Shown: in pieces, positions 25,166 through 37,095 of the stretch
Numbering within the stretch: the stretch's first letter is position 1
How the letters are laid out: the number at the start of each line of letters is the position of its first letter
Assembly (NCBI GenBank): GCA_026419785.1
Contig: JAODTK010003899.1
Span: 62,001 to 126,000, forward strand
Source: Sclerodactyla briareus
Taxonomy: Eukaryota > Echinodermata > Holothuroidea > Dendrochirotida > Sclerodactylidae
Reading direction: 5' to 3'
DNA: 64,000 bases
Notes under the pieces: generated by a model
What the model was told of the DNA's origin: nothing
The model's input: only the letters and a program-made list of their open reading frames with translations
Database searches by the model: none
Translations under genes and position numbers: made by a program

Positions 25166-27174
25166 GGCCTGCTCTAAATTCGCGTAGTAGCCGTGAAACG
25201 AAGTCAGTCTTCTTGAGGTGTTGAAGTTAATAAGCATGATCAGAACGCAACTTCCATCAAGTCCCGTTGATATTATAAGCTACTGCGATTTCAGAGCAAG
25301 CAGATTTTAATGTGGGTGTTATGTGAGTGGGGACGTCACAGCGGCGTGGTACAATTTCCGATCCTGTTTGACAGGAAATTAACCCTGCTCGATATTTCCG
25401 CCGAATCATGGTGACAGAAATTCAGGTGACATGCAGTAGATTTATTTCACGAGGATAATTTGCATTAGCATGGTGTTTAATAGGTGACGAGAGTAAAAAT
25501 TACCCCCCCCCCCTCCTCCCAATTCCTCGGGAATCTCCCCTTTTCACGTTCCATGATAACAACAGGCCTGTAATTCATGCTATTCCCGTTGTGCTCATTT
25601 CCCAGTCAGGTTTGTTTGATTTTTTTTCGTTGTGTGAGTATTGAAAAAAAACCCAACATGCAAACATTTCTCGCACATTAGCCTAAGTTGCTGGGTTTCT
25701 CGTTTACACTAATTGAGATTCGGGCAAATCATTGTTCTGAGTGCAATTCTGTTCATTCTGGCCCTGCTATATTAATTTAGAACTAGTCACGTGCTTCTAC
25801 AACTCCTATCCAATTGAAAGGCCTGAGCATACTGCAGGCGGGGGAAGCCGCGTGCACCCCCCTGGCAAGTTCGGTTCGAAAGAGTTGGTCCAATGTCTGA
25901 AACGGGACAGCTGAAAAAAATAGATTTAGATCAACATTTCAGGCCTACAACGATCACAACTCGGGCAATAAATATAAACTTCGAGCTAAAATGAGGCGAA
26001 TAATACACGAAAATTCTACTAATTTTTTTTTTATCAGATACAAGGAAAATGTCCGTGAAGTATTGTGCTTTGCCGTGATCCACGTACTCTAGAGAGAAAG
26101 GATGCGAATCTTGCAATCTTCTGGTTGGGAAGTGTCGTTCCGGCGAACTGGGGGTCTGTCGGATCAAACATTTTCGGGTACGCTGCGCAGCAAGCTATGG
26201 TAGCGCTCCACTCAGGTAGTCATCACCTTGTCCGCTCGCCCTTCACCACATCGCCAACCCAAATCGCCGTCCTTGGCCATGCCGGCCTGTCGGCTAGCCA
26301 GTACTGGTAGTGGTCACTCTAACCATTGGGATTGAGAAAAAAAAACACGCTGAAACAGACGGCGCTATTTTTCTAACAGCAATTTCTTACAATACGCTGG
26401 GCTGTGGGAGCTAGGCAATAGAAAATATCTACCTGCTTGTTATGTGCATCAAAGCATTCATGAAATAAGCCAGTTCCTGGTTGTGAGTGCGCATACTCAC
26501 CACTGAACAGTACCGGGGAATAGACGAGATTCGCCCCATAGCGATATCATTAAGGCTTATTTTTTAAACTGTCACTACTATTAGAAAATGCAACCATTTC
26601 ATCCCATGTTTTCGAGTGTCATTGTTGATAAGTATGGGGGGAAGTCCAGGGAAGTTTCGAAAGATCGTCCTGCACACTGTACGTTCAACGTCGAACTGCC
26701 ATAATGATTGTTCCATCATAACATTCGACACAATATCATTATCATCTCATTAAACTGTAACCACGAACAATGCCCCTTAGACCGCGATTTTCGTATAATG
26801 AAATGCCTATGAATAACCACATATAATTGACAATCCCGCACTCGTAAAGATTATAACTCCTGTCGCATATTAATATTACAATGTCACACCGGGTACAATT
26901 TCCGTTTCAAAGCTACGTTGGTCTATTTGCAGCAGTAAGAGTACCGATTGAGGGATTTGATTGTAGAAATTTGAGTGTAGAGGATTCCCGTTGTCACTTA
27001 AAATCTTCAAAATCATTTTCGAGAGAAGCCATCGAGCGGTCGAGCTCCAACTAGCTACAGTCGGAAGGAAGTCAAACTAATAACACCAATAGACTGATAG
27101 AGTTGTTATGCTGATAAGAAGAATGTCGACTGGGTATTACATTTTTTTGACGAGAAAATAATTGATTAGCAGGG
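25166..27174. other. gene-free stretch
   Basis: No gene was recognised. It contains a + variant of the dispersed core at 26201-26220, with a downstream tail to about 26270 that parallels the copy at 11.4 kb. A short C run lies at 25503-25512. Confidence 0.35.
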
Positions 27175-27176
27175 TT

Positions 27177-27281
27177 ATATATAATATAATATAATATATA
27201 TAATATAATATATATAATATAATATAATTAATATAATATAATATAATATAAATAATATAATATAATATATATAATATAATA
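27177..27281. repeat. TATAA-type A/T microsatellite
   Basis: About 100 bp of TATAA/ATATA repeats with few interruptions. It directly abuts the 3' end of the SINE that follows on the minus strand and could be its tail. Confidence 0.8.
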
Positions 27282-27285
27282 AAAA

Positions 27286-27700
27286 GGTACAGCGTTCAGG
27301 TCTGCACCCTTGATGGGCCTCGAATAGGTAGGGTCCTCTTTTTTAGGGTTCAACTTGCTGAGCAGAGTATCGAACCTATTCAAGGCCCAGCAAGGATGCA
27401 GACCTGGATACTGCACCTTTGTCAGCTTCGAATCCCTCACTAGGTACACGGAATAAGGCAATGCCTCTTTGACGGTGCCTTAATGTTGTGGGAGGGGCGG
27501 AGGGGGGGGGGATTAACAGGCCGGACGGCAACTTGCCTACCTCTTGTCCAGCTCCAATCCCTTGTGCCGAGCGTCCAGCGAGAAGGCAACAGGTACCAGT
27601 TTCAAAGTCCTTGGTATGACCCGACTGGGAATTGAACCCCGGTCTACCGGGTGGAAGGCCGACGATCTACCAACTGTGCCAAGCCACTCGGTTAAAGTGG
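27286..27700 (-). mobile_element. tRNA-Gly-like SINE with a snap-back 3' end
   Basis: On the minus strand the element begins with a tRNA-like head at about 27690-27612. The A-box-like sequence GGCACAGTTGGTAG maps to 27667-27680 and the B box GGTTCAATTCC to 27628-27638. The bases where an anticodon loop should be read CTTCCAC, so TCC, as in tRNA-Gly(UCC). The body follows. The last about 130 bp form an inverted repeat: 27286-27338 pairs with 27364-27417 around a 25-nt loop, and each arm contains the phrase AGGTCTGCA. It would be transcribed by polymerase III and mobilised by a LINE, by family analogy. Related copies lie at 29.3, 33.3, 33.5 and 59.0 kb. Confidence 0.75.
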
Positions 27701-27705
27701 TGCTT

Positions 27706-28530
27706 GGCAAATATATATCAAAGAAAAGTTTAGGAGTTTAATATGGTCGACAGTAATCGCATATGCTAAAACGAGTGTATTGGAAACAGACAGCATCTAG
27801 CCTCTTAGAGACGATAATATCTGTTGCTTGGCAATATTGCTATATTCACCCCACGTAGTCCGTCGTGTATAATTAATGACCCTTATCATACCCATGCTAC
27901 GATCCACCTAATACTCTTTAAGTGGGCGTCTCTCCGTAACGGCTTAATTAGGGAATACATCGCAAGTCGACAGGCAATTTGAATATGCTAGAGGGAAGGT
28001 AATCTCATAAAGTACGTGAATGCGGTGTCTGAAATACATAATTATTGTAGAGTCGAGTCAATAGTCATAACTTCTACTACTATATGAATCGAGTATCGGG
28101 TATCGAGGCCTCGAGCAAACATAAAAGGAGAGATTGCACTTTATTGCAATCAAGGAAAGGGCTATGGAATGTTCTCATTCGTCCCTGGCCACATTTAGTA
28201 GTCTCGACCACTTCGAGCACTATTTATGTTTACCTCTATTCGCCAAAATGATCAGTTCCGAAAGTTGAATTGATTGAATAATTTGTTTACAGAGTATCCA
28301 CAACACTATGGTATAGATGACAATGCATTTAAGGAACCTGCCATACACGCAGTATATCAATATTCTCTATTCCTTTTGTTGAGAATCTATTTGTGAATCT
28401 GTATGTGTGAAACCCCGAAACCGTGGATTTCATCAATGTCATATGGTGTAGACAGGTAGAGGAACCCAATTCTTTTGTAGCACGACAATGTCACTGAAGG
28501 TAAAAACTGAATATAAAAACAACAATAACG
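27706..28530 (+). repeat. duplicated block R1, copy 1
   Basis: Diverged direct copy of 33906-34740. Shared phrases include ATGGTCGACAGTAATCGCAT, CACCCCACGTAGTC, GATCCACCTAATACTCTTTA and GCCATACACGCAGTATATCA, all in the same order. The SINE immediately before it is also shared, so the SINE was present before the duplication or both belong to one larger repeat. No coding content was seen. Confidence 0.8.
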
Positions 28531-29335
28531 AGAATAACTCCTGAGCCCCGACTGATGTGTTAAGACCAAAGACATATATACATAGACGTAACATCGCCCA
28601 TATGTGTTACTGCACAGCAATTTGTAGCCAATTGAAAGCGCGGGGAATGCTGGGAAATGCACCCAAGAAGATCGGTTCGCGCAAATGGTACATGCAGTGA
28701 ATTAACGAGTTTTTCGGTGGCGAACAATGTCAACGTGACGCCGATTTTGCGGCTAAATTATGAAATATTGAAGCAGGTATGGTGCCCATATGCGAATCAA
28801 TTTCTGTAGAGTATTTCATATTCTGAAATTTTAAGAATAGTTTTTCGCAATTGTGCTGTTTGATTTTGCAGGTTGTAAACATCTTTTGTTTCTACCATTT
28901 CCACTGATGATGAAAACAAGAGTCGTACTAGAGCATACATTAGGCTTAGCGTTGCCTACGTAGCTTGCGTAGTCTGGCCCGATGCTAAGAACTACATAGG
29001 CAGGCACCACTCGACAACGTCAGGTGAATGAGATGACATGACCAAACTCTCTCGCAAATAGGGTAGCCTAATTACCCAGCACAGATCCACATTCAAGTCA
29101 GTGGAATCTAGGCCTAGTGAGGATTAAATGCGCACAATGGAGCTGATTGACCAATGGTTATAGCAGAGCAAAATTGCATAGACCATTTTGGTATGAACTG
29201 CATATTTATACCCCGCCAATAAGTAGTGCGGTGGCCGGTGGCAGAACGATGAAATTCCAAGCTATTCCTAGTCTACTTACCACGGGTGCGCCCAAAAAAA
29301 GGAAGGCCTTAAAAAAAAAAAAAAGGAAACATTAA
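28531..29335. other. gene-free stretch
   Basis: No gene was recognised. A short lysine/arginine-rich frame ending at 29335 is due to an A run near 29311-29326. Confidence 0.35.
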
Positions 29336-29344
29336 GGCAGCAGC

Positions 29345-29560
29345 CCCCGGGGAAGGAGGTCGCTTGCAGAGACTGCGACAACCAAGGTCACTTAGATCTA
29401 CCTCTCATTAGGCACACCCATCCTGCACACCAGCAGTGCCTGAATCGTTTTCTTCAAATGGTAATACCTTGCCGAGCAAAGGATCAATCCTATCCAAGGC
29501 CCATGCAGCAAGGGTGCAGACCTGGATGCTGCACCTAATTGTCAGCGGCGAATATAACTC
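29345..29560 (-). mobile_element. fragment of the 27.3-kb SINE family
   Basis: The stretch at about 29468-29545 matches the SINE 3' arm: 'ATCCTATCCAAGGCCCATGCA', GGGTGCAGACCTGGATGCTG and a GCACC end. The tRNA-like head is missing, so it is 5'-truncated or broken. Confidence 0.55.
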
Positions 29561-31140
29561 AGAAGGCAAAAGCTAAATCATTCGAAAGTAAAGTGGGAAG
29601 ATTTAGCAATTGATTGTATTTCAGTAGCCTAAATTATCTGGCTGCAACAAAACTCTGTAGAATTTTGTGAGTCAACATCGAGTGAAAACCATACAGTCTA
29701 TAGTGTACAGGCAAGAGTCACTCATGTAACTACTTATGCGATAGCTTTCTATTTCATTCTTTGTCAGGTCATTTTAGGGACCAAATTAGCTGGATGAGCT
29801 TATCTCAGTGGACAGGCCTGATGAGATTCTTGAAGTAGGTTTTTTGGAATGTTAGCCAGCCACTGTACAACATCATAGGCTGCCCTAGAATTCGAGATCA
29901 AACAAATGCATTATTTTCATGACGCGCTGTCTGCTTATATAGTGACATAATCAGCCTGGATGAAATGTCTGCACAAGGCTGCAAGGGGAGTATAGGTACT
30001 TGATCGATCAAAATTGGAGCAGAGTGGGTTAAGCATGTGCTGTAAAGGCTGTAACAGTTTCAAGCACTTCTTAGTTAGGACTCTTCTTACTGCCTTCTCT
30101 TACTCCTTTGATCGGTCAGTAAAATGTTAATTTACCTCTCACCAACTTGTCTGAAATATGGAAGCATCTCGCTGCAATTTTGAAGGAACATTGTGAGCAG
30201 TGCTGGGGAGTCAAAGGCCTCTAGAAAACAATAAAAACAGGGATGACTGCTTTTCAGCATGATCCTAATATAATAAATTGATTGTGGATAATAGATAACA
30301 GACACTTTCTTGGATTATATAATACCGAAAATGCAAATAAAATTATACACTGTTGTGATCTCTAGTACAGTGTATTTTAGCATCATTCTTATTGAGCTGA
30401 GATATGAATGAAATTTACATATACCTGCATGTTGTACATATTAAAGAAATAGGAATAGCATGGTTGAGTGGCACAGTAACTATAACCACTACTCCATCTT
30501 CATCAAAATACTCCGAAGCGCCCATTCGGCATTTGATGGAGGACCAATACTAGACTACTAGACCAATATGTGGACATTTCCCTGCATGACTTATCAGTGG
30601 TGGAATTACTATGGGAGAATTTAGGGGTTAAGTCTAGTACCAATAATTTGCATTAACAGATAAGATGGGACTAGCAGAGGTTAAAAATAATAATCTTTGC
30701 CTTTTTTTCAGCAAATCATATTGAGAATTTGCAGGTCCTTTCTAAAATCTCCAAAATCTATTTCCCTATAGCAAAAAGTCATTTGTCTCAATAGTGTACT
30801 GAATATGCCAAAAAGGAAATGGTCAATTTCCTTGAAAGAAGGGCCTAGGCATTATAGCCTATATCATTACCATGCATCACACATATGCACATACACATAT
30901 ACACATACACATTAAAATCTCAGATAATCAGACGTTCTTTTCTTGCTTTTCTCGAGAAAATAACATATCCATCTACAAACCAAGATTCCTAAGTTTCATA
31001 CATATTTATATATATATATAGATATATATACATTAATAAAGACTGATTAATAAGTTTCATACATATTTAAATGCTGATGATTAAATAGATAATGAATATA
31101 TTCTTATAAATAAATCCACAAGCTAGTAGTTTATATTTTT
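29561..31140. other. gene-free stretch
   Basis: AT-rich, no gene recognised. Short CACATA/TATACA microsatellites occur near 30880-30912 and 31008-31030. Confidence 0.35.
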
Positions 31141-31141
31141 C

Positions 31142-31322
<181 letters not shown>

Positions 31323-32356
31323 TATGAAAGATATGCATGAGGTTGAAAAAAAACTGTTCGTGCTGGATGTTAGACATATTGGACAACAGGCTATGACCTT
31401 GTGATTCACTGGTGTTTTAACAACACAAATTTTCTTAGAGTTTTCCATCAACTTTGATCCTGTGATATGTTCTGTTGATAATTTAGCCAGGTGATGCATT
31501 CTGATTCAATGTAACATGATGGCAGTGTCTTGATCAAGACAAAGATATAGTTAAAGTCAGCAAAACAGTCAAACATGTGTTTCAGATAGAGGTTAAAAAA
31601 CCCTTTTGCTTCAGTCTCCTCAAGTAAAACATGTGAAATGGTTGATGCAAGTGCCTGGAGCATGAGGAGGTTGCTTTGGTAAGCATTTTTCGAACACATT
31701 TCTCTGTTGTAATACATACTGACACAACACCACCCTCATCCCTAAATTAGCCTAATTGCATCAGGCCGATGCCCACTGTATATTTTGCAAACAGTCCGCT
31801 ATCATTGTCAACAGATAGGCCTCTTCACATTTCCTGTACCGGTGTTTGTTTCTACAGTTTGGCTACCCAGCTAGCCTGGGGTATCTTACTGTTTCGAATG
31901 ATGTAAAAGTTTTTTTTTCCAGTCACTGGTGCCGATTACCTGTTTACCACCTGAGACCCGGGTTCGTCGACAGTCAGACAGTTGTACATACGCATAGTGT
32001 TAGTGGGGCCTACTTACGACGACTCATTGTCGTACTGGTTTGTCATGTTTTGTTCCCAGCTCCGCACTGGTTTTTGGTCATTTTGATAATTTTACTCTGG
32101 ATTTTTGCCGTCCAGAAGCTTACTATACTTCGTATCTTTGGGTATTTTTTCCAGATTTTTCAAGCAGCATTTATTTTCTAGTTTCCCGAAATAAACGTGT
32201 CAAATTGACCCGTCGTTCTGACGTACACTTCAATAGTATTTGCTACTAGGCTTTCGAATCTTTTTGGCGCGTTTCACAGCATTCACCGCGCGTTCAATTG
32301 GTTGCAAAATACAGAGCCGATCTCAGTCTATCTCTATTAATATGTCTGTGGTTAAG
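31323..32356. other. gene-free stretch
   Basis: A 111-codon frame at 31846-32181 has no recognisable domain. A B-box-like GGGTTCGTCGAC near 31957-31968 lacks a convincing A box. Confidence 0.35.
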
Positions 32357-32790
32357 ACGAGGTGGTGATCATTTTAACATTACCTCAATCCCATCGAAGG
32401 TCAGCAAAAAGGTGACAACTGAAGGAGGCACGCTTCTTAGCAATAACTTGATAGCAAAATGTCAGACAGGTTTGAGAGATGCAAAATTTCGATCTCTCGT
32501 CGACTAGCATTCTTTCCCGGTTTTGTGCTGGAATGAGATTTCGTGACCTTTTCGGATCTCGAAAGTACCTCTGAACGCAAATATACATGACATGCTACTT
32601 AGTTTGTAGAATACTGGAGTCACACTACAAACCGGATGATGAGGTGAAAAATCAAGTATTAAAAATGTGCTTGTCTGAAATAAGTGTGGGAAAATATCAA
32701 TAATCACGTACGTGCTGGAGCTTCTCATGCTACACGCAGAACACCTACTCTTACTTCAGTCAGACCCTCGGTTCTCAAGTCACTCAAGGG
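32357..32790 (+). repeat. duplicated block R2, copy 1
   Basis: Diverged direct copy of 34797-35230. Shared blocks are GAGGTGGTG, TTTGAGAGATGC, TCGACTAGCATTCTTT, TAAAAATGTGCTT, CTGAAATAAGT and GAACACC, in the same order. Non-coding. Confidence 0.75.
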
Positions 32791-32861
32791 GGTCAAAGGT
32801 TGAATTTGATTCCTGGGGTTGAAAACCAAAAAGTGGTAGCTTTGGGCAATATCTTGTCTAA

Positions 32862-33046
32862 TATAATAAAGTATAATATAATATAATATAATTAATATAA
32901 TATAATATAATATAATAATAATATAATATAATATAATATAATAAATATAATATAATTAATATAATATAATATAATATAATAATATAATATAATATAATAT
33001 AATATAATAATAATATAATATAATATAATATAATAAATATAATATA
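32862..33046. repeat. ATAAT/TATAA microsatellite
   Basis: About 185 bp of pentanucleotide-like A/T repeats. Open frames of up to 89 codons through it are artefacts. Confidence 0.9.
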
Positions 33047-33269
33047 CACTGTACTTTATACTGTACTCCATATTGTATACTATATTTATAATGTAACTTC
33101 GCTCCCTACATCTATTAGTAGTACTTGAATGGATATAACCAATTGCTGTTGTGATGCACATATCACAACCCCTTCCCCGTCATTATTTTCCCCACGCCAG
33201 AGAATTACCCACCTCTCTAAACTGCGGTCAGCTGTCGAATCAATTACTTTTTTTTTTTGTTTAGCATGG

Positions 33270-33520
33270 TTCGTGGAGCCAGGCCGACAGTTGGGGCATG
33301 ACTTCAGCAGTCATACTGAGTTGTATGGCTCAGGTTATAGATCAGGGTTCGAATCCCGTTCGGCTCATACCGAAGTCTTGGAAGCAGAGACAAACGTGGG
33401 GTAGGCAATCTGCAAATTGCCGTCGGCGTGTGATTAGCCACACTCCCACATTAGGAAGTATAGCCTAAAAGGGCATTGCCTCATTCCGTGTACTCGATGT
33501 AGGATTCGCAGCTGACGGGA
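33270..33520 (+). mobile_element. tRNA-derived SINE, plus orientation
   Basis: The tRNA-like head has paired acceptor-like ends (GAGCC at about 33276-33280 and GGCTC at about 33362-33366) and a perfect B box, GGTTCGAATCC, at 33346-33356. The body matches the family seen on the minus strand: GTAGGCAATCTGCAAATTGC, ATTAGCCACACTCCCACATTA and a GGCATTGCCT phrase near 33473-33482. Head sequence differs from the Gly-like copies, so it may be a subfamily. It lies head-out and joins the next SINE tail to tail at about 33520. Confidence 0.7.
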
Positions 33521-33905
33521 AAAGGTACAGCGTTCAGGTCTCGAATAAGTAGGTCCTCTGCTTTTTTTTTGGTATACTTGGCCGAGCAGAAGGAATAGCA
33601 GAGGAGGTACTATCATGCGAGACCCAGCAAGGATGCATACCTGGGTATGCACTATGTCAGCTGCGAATCCCCCCCAGGTTACCGAAAGGCAATGCCCTCT
33701 TTGGCGGTAATACGTTAATGTGGGGGTGGGGTAATCACACGCAGACCGTCAACTTGCAAATTGCCTACCCCTCGAATGTCCCTGCTCCAATCCCTTTATA
33801 ACCATTTTTTTTTTAGTTTCTGGTATGACCCGATCGGGAATCGACCCCCGGTCTACCGGGTGGAAGGCCGACGATCTACCAACTGTGCCGTCCACTCGGT
33901 GAAGG
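33521..33905 (-). mobile_element. tRNA-Gly-like SINE, minus orientation
   Basis: The B-box-like sequence GGGTCGATTCC maps to 33837-33847 and the A-box-like GGCACAGTTGGTAG to 33876-33889. The loop sequence CTTCCACC matches the 27.6-kb copy. The body and the snap-back 3' region (GGTACAGCGTTCAGGTCT at 33524-33541) are more decayed than in that copy. With the preceding plus-strand SINE it forms an inverted pair. Confidence 0.75.
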
Positions 33906-34740
33906 TGGTACTTGGCAAATATGTATCAAAGAAAAGTTTTAGATGTCATATGGTCGACAGTAATCGCATATGCTACAAACGAGTGTATTGAAAACAGACA
34001 TCATCTAGCGTCTTAAAGACATAATATCTGTTGCTTGGCATATTGCTACATTCACCCCACGTAGTCAGTGGTGTATAATTAATGGGCCTTATCATACCCA
34101 AGCTACGATCCACCTAATACTCTTTAAGTGGGTGTCTCTCCGTAGCGGCTTAATTATGAGAATAAATCGCAAGTCAGAAGGCAATTTGAATATGCTAGAG
34201 GGAAGTAATCTCACAAAGTACGGTGGAATGCGGTGTCTGAAATACATAATAATTAGAGTCGAGTCAAAGTCATAACTACTACTACTATATGAATCATAAA
34301 AAAGCGATTCGGGTATCGAGGCTCAGTTGGAGCGAACATAAGAGGAGAGACTGCTCTTTATTCGCAATTAAAGAAAGGTCTATGGAATGATCTTATTTGT
34401 CTCTGGCAACATTTAGTAATCTCGACACTTCGAACACTAATTATGTTTACTCTATTCCCCAAATTACAGTTTTCGAAAGTTGAATGATTCAATTTTATTA
34501 CAGAGTTTCCAAAACTCTATTGTATAGATGGGAATGCATTAGAGGGACCTGCCATACACGCAGTATATCATCATTTTTTCATTCCTTGTGAGAGAAACTT
34601 ATGTAGTTGAGTTTGTATGTTTGGAACCCCAAACCGTAAATATATGTTGTAGACGAGCCCTATTTCTTTTGTAGCCCGTCAAAGTCACCCAAAGTCAATT
34701 AAAGAGAAGGCAAAAACTAAAATTTTAAAAACAACAAAAA
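33906..34740 (+). repeat. duplicated block R1, copy 2
   Basis: Partner of 27706-28530. It keeps the ordered phrases of R1 and starts right at the tRNA-like head of the adjoining SINE, as copy 1 does. It ends near the phrase AAAACAACAAAAACAC, where copy 1 also stops matching. Confidence 0.8.
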
Positions 34741-34744
34741 CACA

Positions 34745-34797
34745 TTATTTTTTTTATTTTTTTTAAGATTTCCTTTTTTTTTTTTTTTTTTTTTTGC
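34745..34797 (+). repeat. T-rich tract between R1 and R2
   Basis: Two T runs of about 16 and 24 bases with a short interruption. Possibly the oligo(A) tail of a retroposed unit on the opposite strand. Confidence 0.6.
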
Positions 34798-35230
34798 GAT
34801 GAGGTGGTGTCATTCACCTGACCTCAACACATCGAACCTCAGCAAAAGTCAACTCAGAGGCAAGAAACTGAAAAAGGCTCGCGCTTCTACGCAATAACTC
34901 TATAGCAATGTCAGGCAGATTTGAGAGATGCGCTTTTGCGATCTCTCCGTCGACTAGCATTCTTTACCGGTTCGGTGCTGAAATTAGTTTCGTGGCCTTT
35001 TCCGGATCCCGAAATTACCTTCTGATTACAACTATACATGGCATAATACTCATTTTTTAGAACCACTGGGTCGAATTACACCAGATGATATGAGGCTTAA
35101 AATCAAGTAATAAAAATGTGCTTAGCTGAAATAAGTATCGGGAAATGTCAATATTTGCATACCTGATAGAGCTCCTTGCGCTACACGTAGAACACCAACT
35201 GTCACTTCAATCAGTCACTTGAGTGTGTTG
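34797..35230 (+). repeat. duplicated block R2, copy 2
   Basis: Partner of 32357-32790, same orientation. Here R2 follows R1 directly, whereas copy 1 lies upstream of the SINE pair, so the blocks have been reshuffled. Confidence 0.75.
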
Positions 35231-35580
35231 AGAGTGTCTTTTTCGGTGGTATTTGCAGCAGGTAATTCCGTCTTATATGCAAAGTTTAGCTAACTACAAT
35301 GTACAGTTAAAACTACCCTGACCGGTGGTGCAGCTGTAGGGTACGTTATCTTAATATCAGTCATGTTTGAGCCATATCGTACTTTTACAATAACATCATA
35401 CATTTGGAGAAAAAGGCATTTTTAAACGTTTTCTATAGTCTTTTGAGGCCGGCAACTTGAGCTACCGCTTCTCATCTTTCACGATGACGTCAACAATTTG
35501 AAAACAGATACTACATCGAATTTCATCCTGTAATAGGGACCTTCATTGTTATCATGTATGAAGGGAAAACTTTCTGATGG
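35231..35580. other. gene-free stretch
   Basis: No gene assigned. One palindromic TGACGTCA lies at 35485-35492, which is expected about once by chance in a window this size. Confidence 0.35.
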
Positions 35581-35585
35581 AATTG

Positions 35586-35775
35586 TGCGAAGACAGGGGC
35601 GTCAATCCGTTTCGAAAAGTGGGGGGACGAGGCAGACTGCGATACACCATTCAAGCGGAGCGTCAGCATTGGTTTGCGCGTATCGTACCGAGGGAATTTC
35701 GGCTTCGGCTTGTCATCACCCTATACCTCCAACCTCCCAATCGTCGGAAATGGCACCTGCCGGGCTTAATTGCAA
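35586..35775 (+). repeat. short dispersed repeat family S, copy 1
   Basis: Ordered landmarks are an 'aGGGGCGT' start, a 'GTGGGGGG' run, the core TCAAGCGGAGCGTCAGCATT at 35651-35670, and GGAAATGGCACCTGCCGGGCTT near 35747. A second copy on the same strand lies at 36130-36320 and a minus-strand copy at 36960-37095. No TIRs or coding content were recognised. Confidence 0.55.
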
Positions 35776-36129
35776 ACATCTGAAGGTGCAATTTTAGTGA
35801 AAGGAAAGTGTTGAGAAGTTGCCACGCATCTACGGCCTCTCTATATTTTCTGGAAGAAATGTCACAAATGATAACAAACCAAATGATACAAGGAACACAC
35901 TCCACAATTTGGGTAAGCAGGTGGAGCGAAGAACCCAACCCACTTCATTTTTAGCCATTAATATCTGACAGGCAAAGTGACAATGTGCGAATGTGTGATG
36001 TGGAGGATGATTTTGCCGGTTTTCAACAATTGCTTGGACAGACCTTTGATGGAATTTAAGAGAAATAGATCACTCTGATTGCGGAAACGGTACTCTACTA
36101 TACTTCCGGTACAACGAAAGTTGAATCAA

Positions 36130-36320
36130 TTGGCGTAGCTACGGTTCTTTTTTAGTGGGCGGCGCTGATGGGGGGGGGGGGGGGCGGGTTGGAATATTTT
36201 TTATAGTCGTTACTGTCTAAGCGGAGCGCCAGCATCCGTTGACACGTAGCTTAAACTGGAATTTGAGAAATTAAGGCCTCCAAGATGCCAGGAAATGGCA
36301 CTTCCCGGTCTTTTCCTGGA
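36130..36320 (+). repeat. short dispersed repeat family S, copy 2
   Basis: Same landmarks as the 35.6-kb copy: TGGCGTAGCTACGGTT, a 15-base G run at 36170-36184, the core at 36213-36232 and GGAAATGGCACTTCCCGGTC near 36291. Confidence 0.55.
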
Positions 36321-36657
36321 CCCTTTTGTACGGACTGATGCAGTGGCGCAGCCATAGTTTTTGTAGAAGCGCTGGGCATTGAAATGGTGAGTTTGTCATA
36401 TTAATCAATTAAAATTACCTCAATCTCAAAACGTTGACTAATTTCATTGAAGTTCATGTAGGCCTAAAGTACCATTTGGGGAGGAGTTCCAAGGAAAATG
36501 TAAAATGTGGGCCTCACGCCCGTATTTCTCCAATCTTCGCCCGAATTATGGTCACTTGCACTATTCGAGTTCTCGAGTCGATCTCAACTTGATTATGCAC
36601 TGACAAATATTGTAGAAATTACGGTAACTTACAGGCAACTCTGCTGAAAGTAAATAT

Positions 36658-36755
36658 ACTGTAAATTTTACGATAAACTACTGTGAAATTTACAGTAAAA
36701 TAATTTACTGTTATTTTACTGTGGAATTTACACTAGTTTACGGTAAAATTACAGT
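36658..36755. repeat. nested imperfect palindrome (MITE-like)
   Basis: The inner arms are ACAGTAAAATAA at 36692-36703 and its exact complement at 36711-36722, with a 7-nt spacer. The outer arms at 36658-36679 and 36735-36755 are also complementary with few mismatches. The whole is built from ACTGTAAAATT-like units. A fold-back element or a palindromic MITE is the simplest reading. No target duplication was resolved. Confidence 0.65.
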
Positions 36756-36959
36756 AAAATAATGCCTCTGGCCGAATATTGGCAGAAAACAACGCATCAT
36801 TTCTAACGTCATGGTAAAGCGAATTTCAAGTTCGTAAATCAGTGCTACTGAATGCCTATCTTTGCGAATTTTCCGTTCATTTTTTGGCACTACTGGGAGC
36901 CGGAAAATGGTTCTCTGGAACATGCCTGTCCCGAAAGAAGTAGGGAAACAATTTCTCCG

Positions 36960-37095
36960 CCGAAATTTCCGTTGGGACATATTATCTCAAGTTGTAGATG
37001 ATTTGGACACAGCGTCAAAAGGCTGGGAAGTGCCATTTCATACTCTATCGGGATCAGACCCCATCCTTCAAAAATCCTGCATCCGCCCCTGTATC
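36960..37095 (-). repeat. short dispersed repeat family S, minus-strand copy
   Basis: Read on the minus strand: AGGGGCGGATGCAGGATTTT, a GGATGGGG run, then GAAATGGCACTTCCCAGCC. A fragment of the first part recurs at about 56350-56378 on the minus strand. Confidence 0.5.

Noticed and set aside
27612..27690. tRNA-Gly gene
   Set aside because: The head resembles tRNA-Gly(UCC), but stems are imperfect and the same head is attached to a shared body in several copies, so it is a SINE.
33275..33367. tRNA gene with a perfect B box
   Set aside because: The cloverleaf is too long and it continues into the SINE body; no independent tRNA structure.
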